Below the pieces are notes generated by a model, which was given only the letters and a program-made list of their open reading frames with translations, searched no databases and had not been told where the DNA came from. DNA of 64,000 nucleotides from Oscillospiraceae bacterium. GTDB taxonomy: Bacteria; Bacillota; Clostridia; Oscillospirales; CAG-382. Numbering within the stretch: the first letter of the stretch is position 1; each line of letters begins with the position of its first letter. The stretch spans positions 1-64,000 of the forward strand of contig SVRI01000011.1 in the NCBI GenBank assembly GCA_015064895.1, written 5' to 3'. The position numbers were made by a program, and so were the translations under genes. Positions 51,733 through 61,798 of this stretch are shown here, piece by piece.

Positions 51733-52944
51733 ATGACAGTTAAAAAATCTCCATCATCATATTATCAAAAATCCGCATTTGCTCTGCGAATCTCAAGATA
51801 CGCAGTAACACTTGTGTTTCTTTTATTTCTTCTTGCGTGCATTTTTATATTCGGCAAAGATATTACTGCTGAAAACGTCAGACTTCTTGCAAAGTATATA
51901 ACTTTAAACAACGGTTCATATTCTCTTTATACAGACGAGTTTTCCATAACCGCTGATGAGAACAGTGATATTTTTATCGTCAACGATAACCTTGCAGTTG
52001 TAAGAAAAAACAATTTAAGTCTTTATGATCTTGCAGGTCAAAAGCTTTTCAGTTACGACTATGCATACTCTTCTCCTGCCTGCGACTTTGATGACAGAAA
52101 CATAATTGTCAGAGACATATCGGGAACCGAAGCATCTGTTTTCAATACATTTTCAAAAATTAAATCTTTTGAATTTTCCAGCGGAGTTGCCGATGCTCAC
52201 ATAAACGATAACGGCGTAGCTATTATATCAAATGAAGAATCCCAGAAATCTGCAATATTTGTATATGATTCCGATTACAAGCAAAAATACAAGCTTTCTT
52301 CCGGCAACAAGCATTTTAATTCAATTGAACTTTCAAAAAACGGCAATTACATTCTTTATTCCTCAGTTGCCTCTCATGAAGGAAATTATAACTGTTCATT
52401 ATCAATCAATGATGTTACAAAAAAGACATCTGAACCTATAAAGACATATAAGCTCTTAAACGAATTTCCCGTTAGAGTCGGATATTCAGACGACGAAAAA
52501 TCCATATATGCCGTCACCGATTCTGCAATTCATTTTTTTGATTCGAACCTTAAACTTAAGCATACATATAAATTCAATCAAAGTAAGGTTGAAAACTATT
52601 TTATTGAAAACAACATTTTAGTTATTACAGAAAAAAACAATTTATCAGGCAATTCAGTTACACTCACAGGTATTTCTCTTGACGGCAAAGAATTATTCGA
52701 ATTAAATCTTCCTGACAAAATTGTTGACATTTCCATAGGTGAAAGCAAGTTATTTGCTCTTGGATGGGATAATATTTTTGAAATTTCTAAATCAGAAAAT
52801 GCATTCTCTGTTACAAATGTGCGTGAAATTCCCGAAAAGTACAATGCAATAACCTGCGATTCAAAAGACAATTGCTATGTTGCTACCAACACAAAATTCA
52901 AACGTGTTGATTTTATTGAAAAGAAGGATGCCGAAAAGAAATGA
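51733..52944 (+). CDS. DUF5711-like membrane-anchored beta-propeller protein
   Basis: 403 aa. Short cytoplasmic N-terminus, one membrane helix (about 24-44, YAVTLVFLLFLLACIFIFG), then about 350 extracytoplasmic residues made of repeating blade-like strands (DNLAVVRKNNLSLYDLAGQKLFSY, DSAIHFFDSNLKLKHTY), which suggests a seven-bladed propeller. Matches the layout of DUF5711. No enzyme motif; perhaps a scaffold. CAGGAG lies upstream; overlaps ymdB by 4 bp (ATGA). Confidence 0.75.
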   Translation: MTVKKSPSSYYQKSAFALRISRYAVTLVFLLFLLACIFIFGKDITAENVRLLAKYITLNNGSYSLYTDEFSITADENSDIFIVNDNLAVVRKNNLSLYDLAGQKLFSYDYAYSSPACDFDDRNIIVRDISGTEASVFNTFSKIKSFEFSSGVADAHINDNGVAIISNEESQKSAIFVYDSDYKQKYKLSSGNKHFNSIELSKNGNYILYSSVASHEGNYNCSLSINDVTKKTSEPIKTYKLLNEFPVRVGYSDDEKSIYAVTDSAIHFFDSNLKLKHTYKFNQSKVENYFIENNILVITEKNNLSGNSVTLTGISLDGKELFELNLPDKIVDISIGESKLFALGWDNIFEISKSENAFSVTNVREIPEKYNAITCDSKDNCYVATNTKFKRVDFIEKKDAEKK

Positions 52945-53717
52945 AAATCCTGATTATAGGTGATGTGGTAGGAATCTGCGGTACAGAATTTTTAAAGCAG
53001 AACCTCCACTCATTCGCAAAAGACAGACAAATTGATATGATAATTGCCAACGGCGAAAATGCGGCGAAGAATAACGGTCTTGATAAAGAAACCGCAGAAA
53101 TGCTTTTTGCTTCAGGCGTAGACGTTATTACAAGCGGTAACCACATCTGGCATAAGTTTGAGATGCAGAATATAATTGATGACTATGAGAACATACTCAG
53201 ACCAGCAAATTACCCCGGCAACTGTCCGGGTAACGGGTATGTCATTTATAACGCAGGCGGAGTCAAGGTGCTTGTCATTTCGGTACTCGGCACTGTTTAC
53301 CTTGAGAGTCTCTCCTGCCCTTTTGAGACAGTTGAAAGAATCATTAATCGAGAAGAAGGAAACTATGATATATCAATAGTTGATATACATGCAGAAGCAA
53401 CCAGTGAAAAAGCAGCACTTGCAAGATACTTTGACGGCAGGCTCACAGCGGTTGTCGGAACACATACCCACGTTCAAACCGCAGATGAACGTCTTTTGCC
53501 TAACGGTACAGCATTTATCACCGACCTCGGTATGACAGGTGCATACGAATCGATTCTCGGCGTAAATTGCGACAGAATTATCAATAAGTTCTTAACAAAA
53601 ATGCCCACTCGTTTTGAGCAGGCAGAAGGTGAATGTCAGTTCAATGCTGTTATCCTTGATGTTGATAATGTGTCGTATAAAGCAAAAAGCATCGAAAGAG
53701 TGTTTTTAATTAAATAA
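52941..53717 (+). CDS. ymdB: YmdB-like metallophosphoesterase (TIGR00282)
   Basis: 258 aa. Calcineurin-like fold with ligands IGDVVG, NGENAA, SGNHIW, DIHAEATSEK and GTHTHVQTAD, all in family positions. Bacillus YmdB hydrolyses 2',3'-cyclic nucleotides and affects biofilm and mRNA turnover. In Bacillus it sits between rny and spoVS; that context is not preserved here. Confidence 0.93.
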   Translation: MKILIIGDVVGICGTEFLKQNLHSFAKDRQIDMIIANGENAAKNNGLDKETAEMLFASGVDVITSGNHIWHKFEMQNIIDDYENILRPANYPGNCPGNGYVIYNAGGVKVLVISVLGTVYLESLSCPFETVERIINREEGNYDISIVDIHAEATSEKAALARYFDGRLTAVVGTHTHVQTADERLLPNGTAFITDLGMTGAYESILGVNCDRIINKFLTKMPTRFEQAEGECQFNAVILDVDNVSYKAKSIERVFLIK

Positions 53718-53722
53718 CAAAA

Positions 53723-53750
53723 AAGACCTGCCGGACGGCAGGTCTTAAAT
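53723..53750. terminator. Bidirectional terminator between ymdB and purL
   Basis: 8-bp or longer stem GACCTGCC/GGCAGGTC with GGAC loop. The minus-strand tail has six T (strong for purL); the plus-strand tail is TTAAATTTTG (weaker for ymdB). Confidence 0.88.
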
Positions 53751-53755
53751 TTTGA

Positions 53756-56700
53756 TTAGATATTGAAGTACTTAACCGCAGACTTAAAGAGACCAAGGTC
53801 ATAATTGCCGGGAACGTTCTGATAGAGACCGTTTCCGATTCTTTCAGAGTGACCCATCTTACCGAGAACTCGTCCGTCGGGCGATGTAATACCTTCAATT
53901 GCATAGTAAGAGTTATTGGGATTGAAGTGAATGTTAGCAGTAGGCTTGCCGTCAAGGTCAACATACTGAGTAGCAACCTGACCGTTTTCAATAAGCTTCT
54001 TAATAAGTTCTTCGGGAGCTACAAATCTGCCTTCACCATGGGAAATCGGAACATTAATAATATCACCGACATTTACATTCTGAAGCCAGGGAGAAAGATT
54101 TGAGCACACTCTTGTTCTTACAATCATTGACTGGTGACGTCCTATTGTATTGAATGTAAGTGTAGGACAGTTTTCGTCTGTATCAATGATTTCACCGTAA
54201 GGAACAAGTCCGAGTTTAATGAGAGCCTGGAATCCGTTACATATACCGCCCATAAGTCCGTCACGGTTCTTTAGAAGATCGTGGGTAGCATCCTTAATTG
54301 CCGCATTTCTGAAGAATGCAGTAATAAACTTTGCAGAGCCTTCGGGTTCGTCACCGCCCGAGAAACCGCCGGGGATAAACACAATTTGGCTTTCTTTAAG
54401 CTTCTTCGAGAACACATCAACAGATTCCTGAATAGCAGATGCAGTAAGATTCTTTATAACAAAAATTTCAGGCTCTGCACCGCCGTCAGCGAATGCCTTT
54501 GCAGTATCGAATTCGCAGTTAGTACCGGGGAATACGGGAATAAGTACCTTTGGCTTTGCAACACCAACTTTGGGAGAGGCAACCTTTGATACACCGTAGG
54601 AAATAGAATGAACATCGCCGGCAAATTTCTGCTCAACATTGAAAGGATAAACCTTTTCAAGCTTTTCTTCATAAGCCTTAAGAAGCTCGCAAAGGCAAAC
54701 CTTTTCTTCGCCGCGTGCTATGCACTTTTCTTCTGTTGTGTAACCGAGAAGCGTACCGACATTTACGTCTTCTGTAAGTTCAAGTACAAAAGCACCGTAG
54801 CAGTAATCAAAGATTGCATTATTGCAGAATTCACCGTCATACTTAAAGCCGATAGAGTTGCCGAGGCACATCTTAAGTACTGCCTCAGCAATACCGCCGT
54901 ATGTGGGCGTATATGCTGCCGCAACCTTGCCTTCTCTCATAAGCTTTGTAACAAGTGAGAAGATTTCCTTTTCGGAATCCTTTTTAGGAAGTCCCTTTTC
55001 ATCATATTCGGGAGCAACAAGCACAACTTTATGACCTGCCGCCTTAAATTCAGGTGTCACAACGTCACTTGTCTTACCTGTTGTAACAGCAAAGGAAACA
55101 AGTGTCGGAGGAACGTCGATGTTTTCAAACGTGCCCGACATTGAGTCCTTACCGCCTATAGCCGCGATTTCATAATCGAGCTGAGCTTCAAGAGCACCGA
55201 GAAGCGCCGCCATGGGTTTACCCCATCTTGCGCCATCTTTCTTGGGCTTTTCAAAATATTCCTGGAATGTGAGATATACGTCTTCAAAAGAAGCACCGCT
55301 TGCAACAAGCTTACAAACAGATTCAAGAACTGCAAGATATGCACCGTGATAAGGGCTCTTTTCGGATATATAAGGATTATAACCCCAGGACATAAAGGAA
55401 ACAGTATCTGTATGCTGTTTTTCAACAGAAACAAGGTTAATCATAGCCTGGATAGGTGTCTTCTGATTCTTACCGCCAAAGGGCATTACAACAGTACCTG
55501 CACCGATTGTTGAGTCGAATCTTTCACCGAGTCCCTGCTTGGAACAAACATTAAGGTCAGAAGCAAGTGCCTTATAGCCTTCAACAAAATCGGAAGGTAT
55601 GCACTTTGCAAATTCTTTAACCTTGTTTGGTGCAATGTCTATATGCTTTTCTGCACCGTTGGAGTTAAGAAACTCTCTTGAGATATCACAAATGTTAACA
55701 CCGTTCCACTTCATTACAAGTCTGGGTTCAGCCTTAACTGTTGCAACGATTGTTGCTTCAAGGTTTTCTGTAGAAGCAAGTTCCATGAATCTTTCAGCAT
55801 CCTTTGCTTCAACAACAACCGCCATTCTTTCCTGAGATTCGGATATTGCAAGTTCAGTACCGTCAAGACCTTCATACTTCTTAGGAACTGCGTTGAGGTT
55901 GATTTCAAGACCGTCTGCAAGCTCACCTATTGCAACAGAAACACCGCCTGCACCGAAGTCATTACAACGCTTGATAAGACGGGATGCTTCCTTGTTTCTG
56001 AAAAGTCTCTGAAGCTTTCTTTCTTCGGGTGCGTTGCCCTTCTGAACTTCAGCACCGCTCTTTTCGAGTGATTCGAGAGTGTGAGACTTGGAAGAACCTG
56101 TTGCACCGCCGCAACCGTCTCTGCCTGTTCTGCCGCCGAGGAGAATTACAATATCACCATCTTCGGGAACTTCACGTCTTACATTTTCTTCCGGAGCTGC
56201 CGCAATAACAGCACCGATTTCCATACGTTTTGCAACATAACCGTCGTGATAGAGTTCATCAACAATACCGGTTGCAAGACCAATCTGGTTACCGTAGGAG
56301 GAGTAGCCTGCCGCCGCAGTTGTTACAATCTTCTTCTGAGGAAGCTTACCTTCCATTGTTTCTTCGATAGCCTTTGTAGGATCGCCTGCACCTGTTACAC
56401 GCATTGCAGCATACACATAGCTTCTGCCTGAAAGAGGGTCACGGATAGCACCGCCGATACAGGTAGCCGCACCACCGAAGGGCTCGATTTCTGTAGGATG
56501 ATTATGAGTTTCGTTCTTGAAGAGAAGAAGCCAATCCTGCTCCTCACCTTCAACATTAACCTTAATCTTAACGGTACAAGCGTTAATTTCTTCGGACTCA
56601 TCAAGCTTTGTAAGCTTGCCTGTTGCCTTTAAGTATTTAGCGGCAATGGTACCGATATCCATAAGATTCTGAGGCTTTGTTCTGCCAATTTCCTTACGGG

Positions 56701-57454
56701 TAGCAATGTATCTGTCATAAGCCTTCTGAAGAACCTCGTCTTCAAACTTAACAGAGTCGATTGTTGTAAGGAATGTTGTATGACGGCAGTGGTCAGACCA
56801 GTATGTATCAATCATTCTGATTTCCGTGATTGTGGGGTCTCTGTCTTCTTTAATAAAATACTGTTGACAGAATTTGATATCATCAAGGTCCATTGCAAGA
56901 CCGTAATTCTTTACAAAAGCATCAAGCTCGTCTTCCGAAAGCTTTGTAAAGCCACTGAGTGTTTCAACGCTTGTGGGAACATCATATTCTGTTACAAGTG
57001 TCTTAAATTCTTCTAGTGTTGCTTCTCTGCTTTCTACAGGGTTGATTACATACTTCTTGATTTCAGCTACATCCTTATCGGAAAGCTTACCGGAAAGAAG
57101 ATATACTTTTGCAGTCTTTACGAGAGGTCTTTCACCCTGAGAGATAATCTGGATACACTGGGAAGCAGAGTCGGCTCTCTGGTCATACTGACCGGGCAAG
57201 AATTCAACGGCAAAAACTACATCAGCACCATCTGTTTCAAGTGCTTTTGATGTGTTATCAAGCTGAGGCTCGGAGAAAACCGTATTAATGCAGTTTTCAA
57301 AAAGAGCTTCATCGATATTTTCAACATCGTATCTGTTGATAACCCTTACCTTTTCAACGCCCGAAATGCCAAGAAAACCCTTAATATCAGAAAGGAGTGA
57401 TCCTGCTTCGTGAGCAAATTCATTTTTCTTTTCAACGTAAATTCTATATACCAT
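53756..57454 (-). CDS. purL: Phosphoribosylformylglycinamidine synthase, fused large form
   Basis: 1232 aa. FGAM synthase carrying the synthetase and the glutaminase in one chain, so separate purS and purQ are not needed. N-terminal PurS-like region (about 1-140), two AIRS-like halves (FKNETHNHPTEIEPFGGAAT, GGRTGRDGCGGAT, GGKDSMSGTF) and a C-terminal class I glutamine amidotransferase (VFPGTNCEFDTA, nucleophile Cys in GGICNGFQALIKLG, ISHGEGRF). This long variant is usual in Clostridia and Bacteroidetes. Last gene of the operon, 5 bp after purD. Confidence 0.96.
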   Translation of the reverse strand: MVYRIYVEKKNEFAHEAGSLLSDIKGFLGISGVEKVRVINRYDVENIDEALFENCINTVFSEPQLDNTSKALETDGADVVFAVEFLPGQYDQRADSASQCIQIISQGERPLVKTAKVYLLSGKLSDKDVAEIKKYVINPVESREATLEEFKTLVTEYDVPTSVETLSGFTKLSEDELDAFVKNYGLAMDLDDIKFCQQYFIKEDRDPTITEIRMIDTYWSDHCRHTTFLTTIDSVKFEDEVLQKAYDRYIATRKEIGRTKPQNLMDIGTIAAKYLKATGKLTKLDESEEINACTVKIKVNVEGEEQDWLLLFKNETHNHPTEIEPFGGAATCIGGAIRDPLSGRSYVYAAMRVTGAGDPTKAIEETMEGKLPQKKIVTTAAAGYSSYGNQIGLATGIVDELYHDGYVAKRMEIGAVIAAAPEENVRREVPEDGDIVILLGGRTGRDGCGGATGSSKSHTLESLEKSGAEVQKGNAPEERKLQRLFRNKEASRLIKRCNDFGAGGVSVAIGELADGLEINLNAVPKKYEGLDGTELAISESQERMAVVVEAKDAERFMELASTENLEATIVATVKAEPRLVMKWNGVNICDISREFLNSNGAEKHIDIAPNKVKEFAKCIPSDFVEGYKALASDLNVCSKQGLGERFDSTIGAGTVVMPFGGKNQKTPIQAMINLVSVEKQHTDTVSFMSWGYNPYISEKSPYHGAYLAVLESVCKLVASGASFEDVYLTFQEYFEKPKKDGARWGKPMAALLGALEAQLDYEIAAIGGKDSMSGTFENIDVPPTLVSFAVTTGKTSDVVTPEFKAAGHKVVLVAPEYDEKGLPKKDSEKEIFSLVTKLMREGKVAAAYTPTYGGIAEAVLKMCLGNSIGFKYDGEFCNNAIFDYCYGAFVLELTEDVNVGTLLGYTTEEKCIARGEEKVCLCELLKAYEEKLEKVYPFNVEQKFAGDVHSISYGVSKVASPKVGVAKPKVLIPVFPGTNCEFDTAKAFADGGAEPEIFVIKNLTASAIQESVDVFSKKLKESQIVFIPGGFSGGDEPEGSAKFITAFFRNAAIKDATHDLLKNRDGLMGGICNGFQALIKLGLVPYGEIIDTDENCPTLTFNTIGRHQSMIVRTRVCSNLSPWLQNVNVGDIINVPISHGEGRFVAPEELIKKLIENGQVATQYVDLDGKPTANIHFNPNNSYYAIEGITSPDGRVLGKMGHSERIGNGLYQNVPGNYDLGLFKSAVKYFNI

Positions 57455-57459
57455 TTTAC

Positions 57460-58731
57460 TTATTTCTCCTTAATGATATTGAGTGCTCTCTGTCCGATGT
57501 CTTTTCTGTAGAAGGCATTGTCAAAAGTAACGCACTTAACATTTTCGTATGCCTTAGCAACAGCGTTTTCAAGTGAATCTGCAACAGCAACGACTCCGAG
57601 TACTCGTCCGCCGCCCGTTACAACCTTGTTATCAACAAGCTTTGCACCTGCAACGAAAACCTCAGCCTCAATTTTTTCATCAATCTTGATTTCAAAACCC
57701 GTTTCGTACTTTCCGGGGTATCCGTTTGATGCCATTACAACACAGCAGGCACTCTTGTCAGAGAACTTAACTTCTACTTCAGAAAGTCTTTCATCAGCCA
57801 CCGCCTGCATAATTTCGAGAAGGTCTCCTTCAAGAAGAGGAAGAACAACCTGTGTCTCAGGATCGCCGAATCTGCAGTTATACTCGATAACCTTGGGGCC
57901 GTTCTTTGTAATCATAAGACCAAAGTAGAGACAGCCTTTGAAGGTTCGACCCTCTTTATTCATAGCTTCCATGGTGGGAAGGAAGATTGTTTCCATACAA
58001 ACCTTTGCTACATCGTCTGTATAACAAGGATTGGGAGCTATTGTACCCATGCCGCCTGTGTTAAGTCCCTTATCGCCGTCAAGTGCACGCTTATGGTCCA
58101 TAGAAGAAACCATGGGACAAAGTGTCTTTCCATCGGTAAATGCAAGAACAGATACCTCAGGACCTTCAAGGAATTCTTCAATAACAACATTGCTTCCGCT
58201 GTCACCGAATATCTTGTCTTCCATCATGGATATTACTGCATTCTTTGCCTCGTCTCTTGTCATGGCAATTACAACGCCCTTACCGAGTGCAAGTCCGTCA
58301 GCCTTAATAACTGTAGGAATGGGACAGGTTTCTATATATTTCAATGCAGATTCCTTGTCTGTAAACACTTCATACTGAGCAGTAGGAATATTATACTTTT
58401 TCATAAGGTTCTTGGAGAAAACCTTACTGCCTTCAATAATCGCCGCATTGGCTCTTGGTCCAAAGCACTTAATGCCCTTTTCCTCCAATGCATCAACACA
58501 GCCCAGCACCAACGGATCATCAGGTGCAACAACTGCAAAATCTATTTTATTATCTACGGCAAATTCAACAATTTTATCTATATCCTTTGCACCTATACCG
58601 GTACATACGGCATCATCCTTCATGCCGCCGTTACCGGGAAGCGCGAAAATTTCGGAAACATTTTTATTTTCCTTGATTTTCTTGATAATTGTATGCTCGC
58701 GGCCACCGCCACCGACTACCATTACCTTCAT
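57460..58731 (-). CDS. purD: Phosphoribosylamine-glycine ligase
   Basis: 423 aa. ATP-grasp enzyme forming GAR. MVVGGGGREHTI start, ATP-grasp core (IKADGLALGKGVVIA, VVIEEFLEGPEVSVLAFTDG), GGMGTIAP and the metal site EYNCRFGDPETQ. Family length. Between purN and purL in one unit. Confidence 0.97.
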   Translation of the reverse strand: MKVMVVGGGGREHTIIKKIKENKNVSEIFALPGNGGMKDDAVCTGIGAKDIDKIVEFAVDNKIDFAVVAPDDPLVLGCVDALEEKGIKCFGPRANAAIIEGSKVFSKNLMKKYNIPTAQYEVFTDKESALKYIETCPIPTVIKADGLALGKGVVIAMTRDEAKNAVISMMEDKIFGDSGSNVVIEEFLEGPEVSVLAFTDGKTLCPMVSSMDHKRALDGDKGLNTGGMGTIAPNPCYTDDVAKVCMETIFLPTMEAMNKEGRTFKGCLYFGLMITKNGPKVIEYNCRFGDPETQVVLPLLEGDLLEIMQAVADERLSEVEVKFSDKSACCVVMASNGYPGKYETGFEIKIDEKIEAEVFVAGAKLVDNKVVTGGGRVLGVVAVADSLENAVAKAYENVKCVTFDNAFYRKDIGQRALNIIKEK

Positions 58732-58743
58732 GAGATTTCTCCT

Positions 58744-59358
58744 TTATTTGTTTTTAGCTATATCCTTTGAAACAAGCTCAACTGCCTTTGGCAGAATCTT
58801 CCATTCTGCCTGTTCCATTACCCTTCTCTGCAGAACCTCGGGTGTATCACCCTTTCTGATTTTAACAGCCTTCTGAAGAATAATCTCACCGCCGTCAGGA
58901 ATTTCATTTACAAAGTGAACTGTCGCACCCGTTACCTTTACTCCGTAACTGAGAGCCGCTTCGTGAACATGAAGGCCATAGAAGCCTTTGCCGCAGAATG
59001 ACGGAATAAGTGCAGGATGCACGTTGATTATACGTTTAGGGTACTTTGATGTGAAATGCTCTGTAAGAATTGTCATAAAGCCTGCAAGAACAATAAGGTC
59101 AATCTTGTTTTCATCAAGGATTTCAATAACCTTATTTTCAAAATCAAGCTGTGATGCAAATTCCTTCTTAACCACAGAAACACCATTAATGCCGGCTTTC
59201 TTTGCACGTTCAAGAGCATAGGCCTCCCTGTTGCTTGAAAGAACCAGAACTATCTCACCGTTCTTTAAAATACCGCTGTTCTGTGCATCAATGAGAGCCT
59301 GAAGATTAGTTCCGCCGCCCGACACAAACACACAGATTCTTGCTTTATTCTTTAGCAT
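58744..59358 (-). CDS. purN: Phosphoribosylglycinamide formyltransferase
   Basis: 204 aa. 10-formyl-THF-dependent formylation of [31 protein letters not shown], the catalytic Asn-His in [15 protein letters not shown], and [15 protein letters not shown]. Overlaps the end of purM by 7 bp. Confidence 0.97.
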   Translation of the reverse strand: MLKNKARICVFVSGGGTNLQALIDAQNSGILKNGEIVLVLSSNREAYALERAKKAGINGVSVVKKEFASQLDFENKVIEILDENKIDLIVLAGFMTILTEHFTSKYPKRIINVHPALIPSFCGKGFYGLHVHEAALSYGVKVTGATVHFVNEIPDGGEIILQKAVKIRKGDTPEVLQRRVMEQAEWKILPKAVELVSKDIAKNK

Positions 59359-60392
59359 ATGATAACGCCCTCATCGCCTTCAACAACTTCACCGATGATA
59401 TAAGCATCTTCGCCGCTTGCTCTGAGAACTTCAAGAGCCTTGTCCGCATCCTTCTTATCAAGAATAATGCTCATGCCGACACCCATATTGAATGTATTGA
59501 ACATATCTCTTTCGGGAATATTACCTGTCTTTGCAATAAGCTCAAAAATAGGAAGAACCTTAACGGCACTTCTGTCGATTTTTGCACTGAGTCCGTCAGG
59601 GATCGATCTCGGGATATTTTCATAGAAACCGCCGCCCGTGATATGAGAAATACCAACAACGCTGTCAACAGCATCAAGAAGTGCAAGAACGGGTTTTACA
59701 TAAATCTTTGTAGGTGTCAAAAGAGTTTCGCAAACAGACTTTCCGCCGAGTTCTTCAAGCGGAGTCTTGATGTCAGCATTTTCAACATCAAATACCTTTC
59801 TTACAAGAGAAAAACCGTTGGAGTGAACACCGCTGGAAGGAAGTGCGATAATAACATCTCCTGCCTTCATCTTTGTGTTGTCGATAATCTTGTCTTTGTC
59901 AACAACACCCACGGTAAAGCCTGCAAGGTCATATTCATCAACGGGATAGAAACCGGGCATTTCAGCTGTTTCACCGCCGATAAGTGCCGCACCCGACTGG
60001 ACACAGCCTTCAGCAACACCGGAAACAATCTGAGCGATTTTTTCAGGGAAGTTCTTGCCAACTGCTATATAGTCAAGGAAAAATAAGGGCTTTGCACCTG
60101 CACAGATAACATCATTTACACACATGGCAACGCAGTCAATACCGACAGTATCGTGCTTATCTGCCAAGAATGCCATCTTGAGCTTTGTACCGACACCGTC
60201 CGTACCGCTAACCAAAACAGGCTTACTGATACCTGTAAGGTCAAGCTCAAAAAGACCTCCAAATCCGCCTATACCGGAGCATACGCCGCTTGTCATAGTT
60301 CTTGCAATATGAGCCTTCATAAGCTCAACAGCCTTATAGCCGGCAGTAATATCTACGCCAGCGTCCTTATAACTTTCGCTGAAACTTTTCAT
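59352..60392 (-). CDS. purM: Phosphoribosylformylglycinamidine cyclo-ligase
   Basis: 346 aa. AIR synthetase. [15 protein letters not shown] start, [25 protein letters not shown] (ATP binding), [11 protein letters not shown] and [14 protein letters not shown]. Complete. It follows purE by about 20 bp. Confidence 0.97.
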   Translation of the reverse strand: MKSFSESYKDAGVDITAGYKAVELMKAHIARTMTSGVCSGIGGFGGLFELDLTGISKPVLVSGTDGVGTKLKMAFLADKHDTVGIDCVAMCVNDVICAGAKPLFFLDYIAVGKNFPEKIAQIVSGVAEGCVQSGAALIGGETAEMPGFYPVDEYDLAGFTVGVVDKDKIIDNTKMKAGDVIIALPSSGVHSNGFSLVRKVFDVENADIKTPLEELGGKSVCETLLTPTKIYVKPVLALLDAVDSVVGISHITGGGFYENIPRSIPDGLSAKIDRSAVKVLPIFELIAKTGNIPERDMFNTFNMGVGMSIILDKKDADKALEVLRASGEDAYIIGEVVEGDEGVIIC

Positions 60393-60413
60393 TGTCTTAT
60401 TTCTCCTTATATC

Positions 60414-60908
60414 TTAGTTGTTGAATTTTTCTTCTATAGCTTTATTCTTTTCAAGGACTTTTTCAGCACCTGATTTTCTTGCATCATCAAGCTTCTTTGC
60501 AAGTGTTTCATCAGAAACCGCAAGAATCTGAATAGCAACGAGAGCAGCATTTGCCGCACCGTCAATTGCAACGGTTGCAACAGGAATACCTGTGGGCATC
60601 TGAACAGTCGAAAGAAGAGCATCCAAGCCGTCAAGGTTCTTGCTCTTTACGGGAATACCGATAACGGGAAGTATTGTGTTTGCCGCAATCGCACCCGCAA
60701 GGTGTGCTGCCATTCCTGCCGCCGCAATAATTGCACCAAAGCCGTTCTTTCTTGCGTTTACAGAGAAATCACGAGCTTCAACAGGAGTTCTGTGTGCAGA
60801 AAACACATGAACTTCAAAGGGAACTTCATATTCTTTAAGTGTGTTTATGGCTTTTTCAACAACAGGAAGATCGCTGTCGCTACCCATGATAATGCCGACT
60901 TTTTTCAT
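60414..60908 (-). CDS. purE: N5-carboxyaminoimidazole ribonucleotide mutase
   Basis: 164 aa. Class I PurE: GIIMGSDSDLP, SAHRTPVEARDF (catalytic His), AAAGMAAHLAGAIAANT. AGGAGG lies 6 bp before the second of two adjacent ATGs (60908); ATG at 60911 is the alternative. The longer open frame to 60980 overlaps the promoter and is rejected. A class I PurE implies a PurK or direct CO2 use; purK is not visible. Confidence 0.96.
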   Translation of the reverse strand: MKKVGIIMGSDSDLPVVEKAINTLKEYEVPFEVHVFSAHRTPVEARDFSVNARKNGFGAIIAAAGMAAHLAGAIAANTILPVIGIPVKSKNLDGLDALLSTVQMPTGIPVATVAIDGAANAALVAIQILAVSDETLAKKLDDARKSGAEKVLEKNKAIEEKFNN

Positions 60909-60951
60909 CATAGTCCTCCTAAATATATAAATATAATTATAATTATAATAT

Positions 60952-60980
60952 ATAGTACCATATCTTGATAAAATTGTCAA
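60952..60980 (-). promoter_or_regulatory. Promoter of purEMNDL
   Basis: TTGACA (60980-60975), 17-bp spacer, TACTAT (60957-60952), TGG extended -10. Followed by a 40-nt AT-only leader. I see no CCGAAC PurBox and no purine riboswitch. Confidence 0.82.
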
Positions 60981-61003
60981 GGAATTATGGGAGTTTTTGA
61001 CAT

Positions 61004-61035
61004 AAAAAAGAGGATGTTTTTACACCCTCTTTTTA
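61004..61035 (-). terminator. Intrinsic terminator after mgtC
   Basis: On the minus strand GAGGGTG/CATCCTC (one wobble) with TAAAAA loop and six T; it ends just before the pur promoter. Confidence 0.88.
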
Positions 61036-61045
61036 GTAATTATAT

Positions 61046-61723
61046 TTAAAACTCAACACCAAGAATAAAATCGTTGGCACACAGCTCATCAGACAGTTCA
61101 ATGTGAGACAACTTTGCAGGCATTTTAACAACACATTCAATTTTACATTCGTTGTTCGAGTTCTTTTCAAAATTTACACTTTTAACAATTATTCCATACT
61201 GATTCAGAAGCTTTTCCAATTTATCAAACGGCTTTTCGCAAGGTGCAAGTTTGAATATCATAAGAGTTGTTGATGCTCTTGCAATAAGCTTTGATGAATG
61301 CAAAAACCACTGTAAAAATGTAAGAATCACCGCAGCTGAAATACCAATTATGTACTGCCCTGCTCCAATAGCCATACCGACCGCCGCCGTTGACCAAAGA
61401 CCTGCCGCAGTAGTAAGACCGTTTATAACATTGCGTCTTACAAATATAGTACCTGCACCGAGAAAACCTATACCTGTGACAATTGTTGAAGCAATTCTTG
61501 TAGGATCAAAGCTGATTGCGGGATTGTCTGCGGCTCTAACTATCATATCTTCAAAGCCGTATTTTGATACAATCATAAAAAGAGCCGAGCCAAAAGCAAC
61601 AACGAGATGTGTTCTTGTTCCTGCCTCTTTAAGACGCACTTTTCTTTCGATACCGATGAATGAACCGCAAATTGCGGAAATAAGAATCCTTACTATGCAT
61701 TCCAAATCAAAAATATCGAACAT
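61046..61723 (-). CDS. MgtC/SapB-family membrane protein
   Basis: 225 aa. Four to five N-terminal helices with the family motifs ISAICGSFIGIERK, AGTRTHLVVAFGSALFM, TGIGFLGAGTI and GLTTAAGLWSTAAVG, then a cytoplasmic ACT-like C-terminal domain (about 145-225). The family is linked to magnesium limitation and to ATP synthase modulation in pathogens; transport by it is doubtful. GGAGGTGG precedes the ATG. Confidence 0.92.
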   Translation of the reverse strand: MFDIFDLECIVRILISAICGSFIGIERKVRLKEAGTRTHLVVAFGSALFMIVSKYGFEDMIVRAADNPAISFDPTRIASTIVTGIGFLGAGTIFVRRNVINGLTTAAGLWSTAAVGMAIGAGQYIIGISAAVILTFLQWFLHSSKLIARASTTLMIFKLAPCEKPFDKLEKLLNQYGIIVKSVNFEKNSNNECKIECVVKMPAKLSHIELSDELCANDFILGVEF

Positions 61724-61749
61724 AAAACCACCTCCGATTAATGAACGGT

Positions 61750-61778
61750 ATTATACTCCAAAACATTTATTTTGTCAA
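61750..61778 (-). promoter_or_regulatory. Consensus promoter of the mgtC-like gene
   Basis: TTGACA (61778-61773), 17-bp spacer, TATAAT (61755-61750). No magnesium-responsive leader is visible; the leader is only about 20 nt. Confidence 0.88.
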
Positions 61779-61798
61779 ATGCTTTTTTATAAATACAA

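Noticed and set aside
58093..60086. Long plus-strand frames antisense to purD and purM (58093-58770, 59340-60086)
   Set aside because: Shadow frames caused by codon bias; the minus-strand genes show all family motifs.
60912..60980. Purine riboswitch or PurR box before purE
   Set aside because: The leader is AT-only and too short for the three-helix aptamer, and no CCGAAC box is present.
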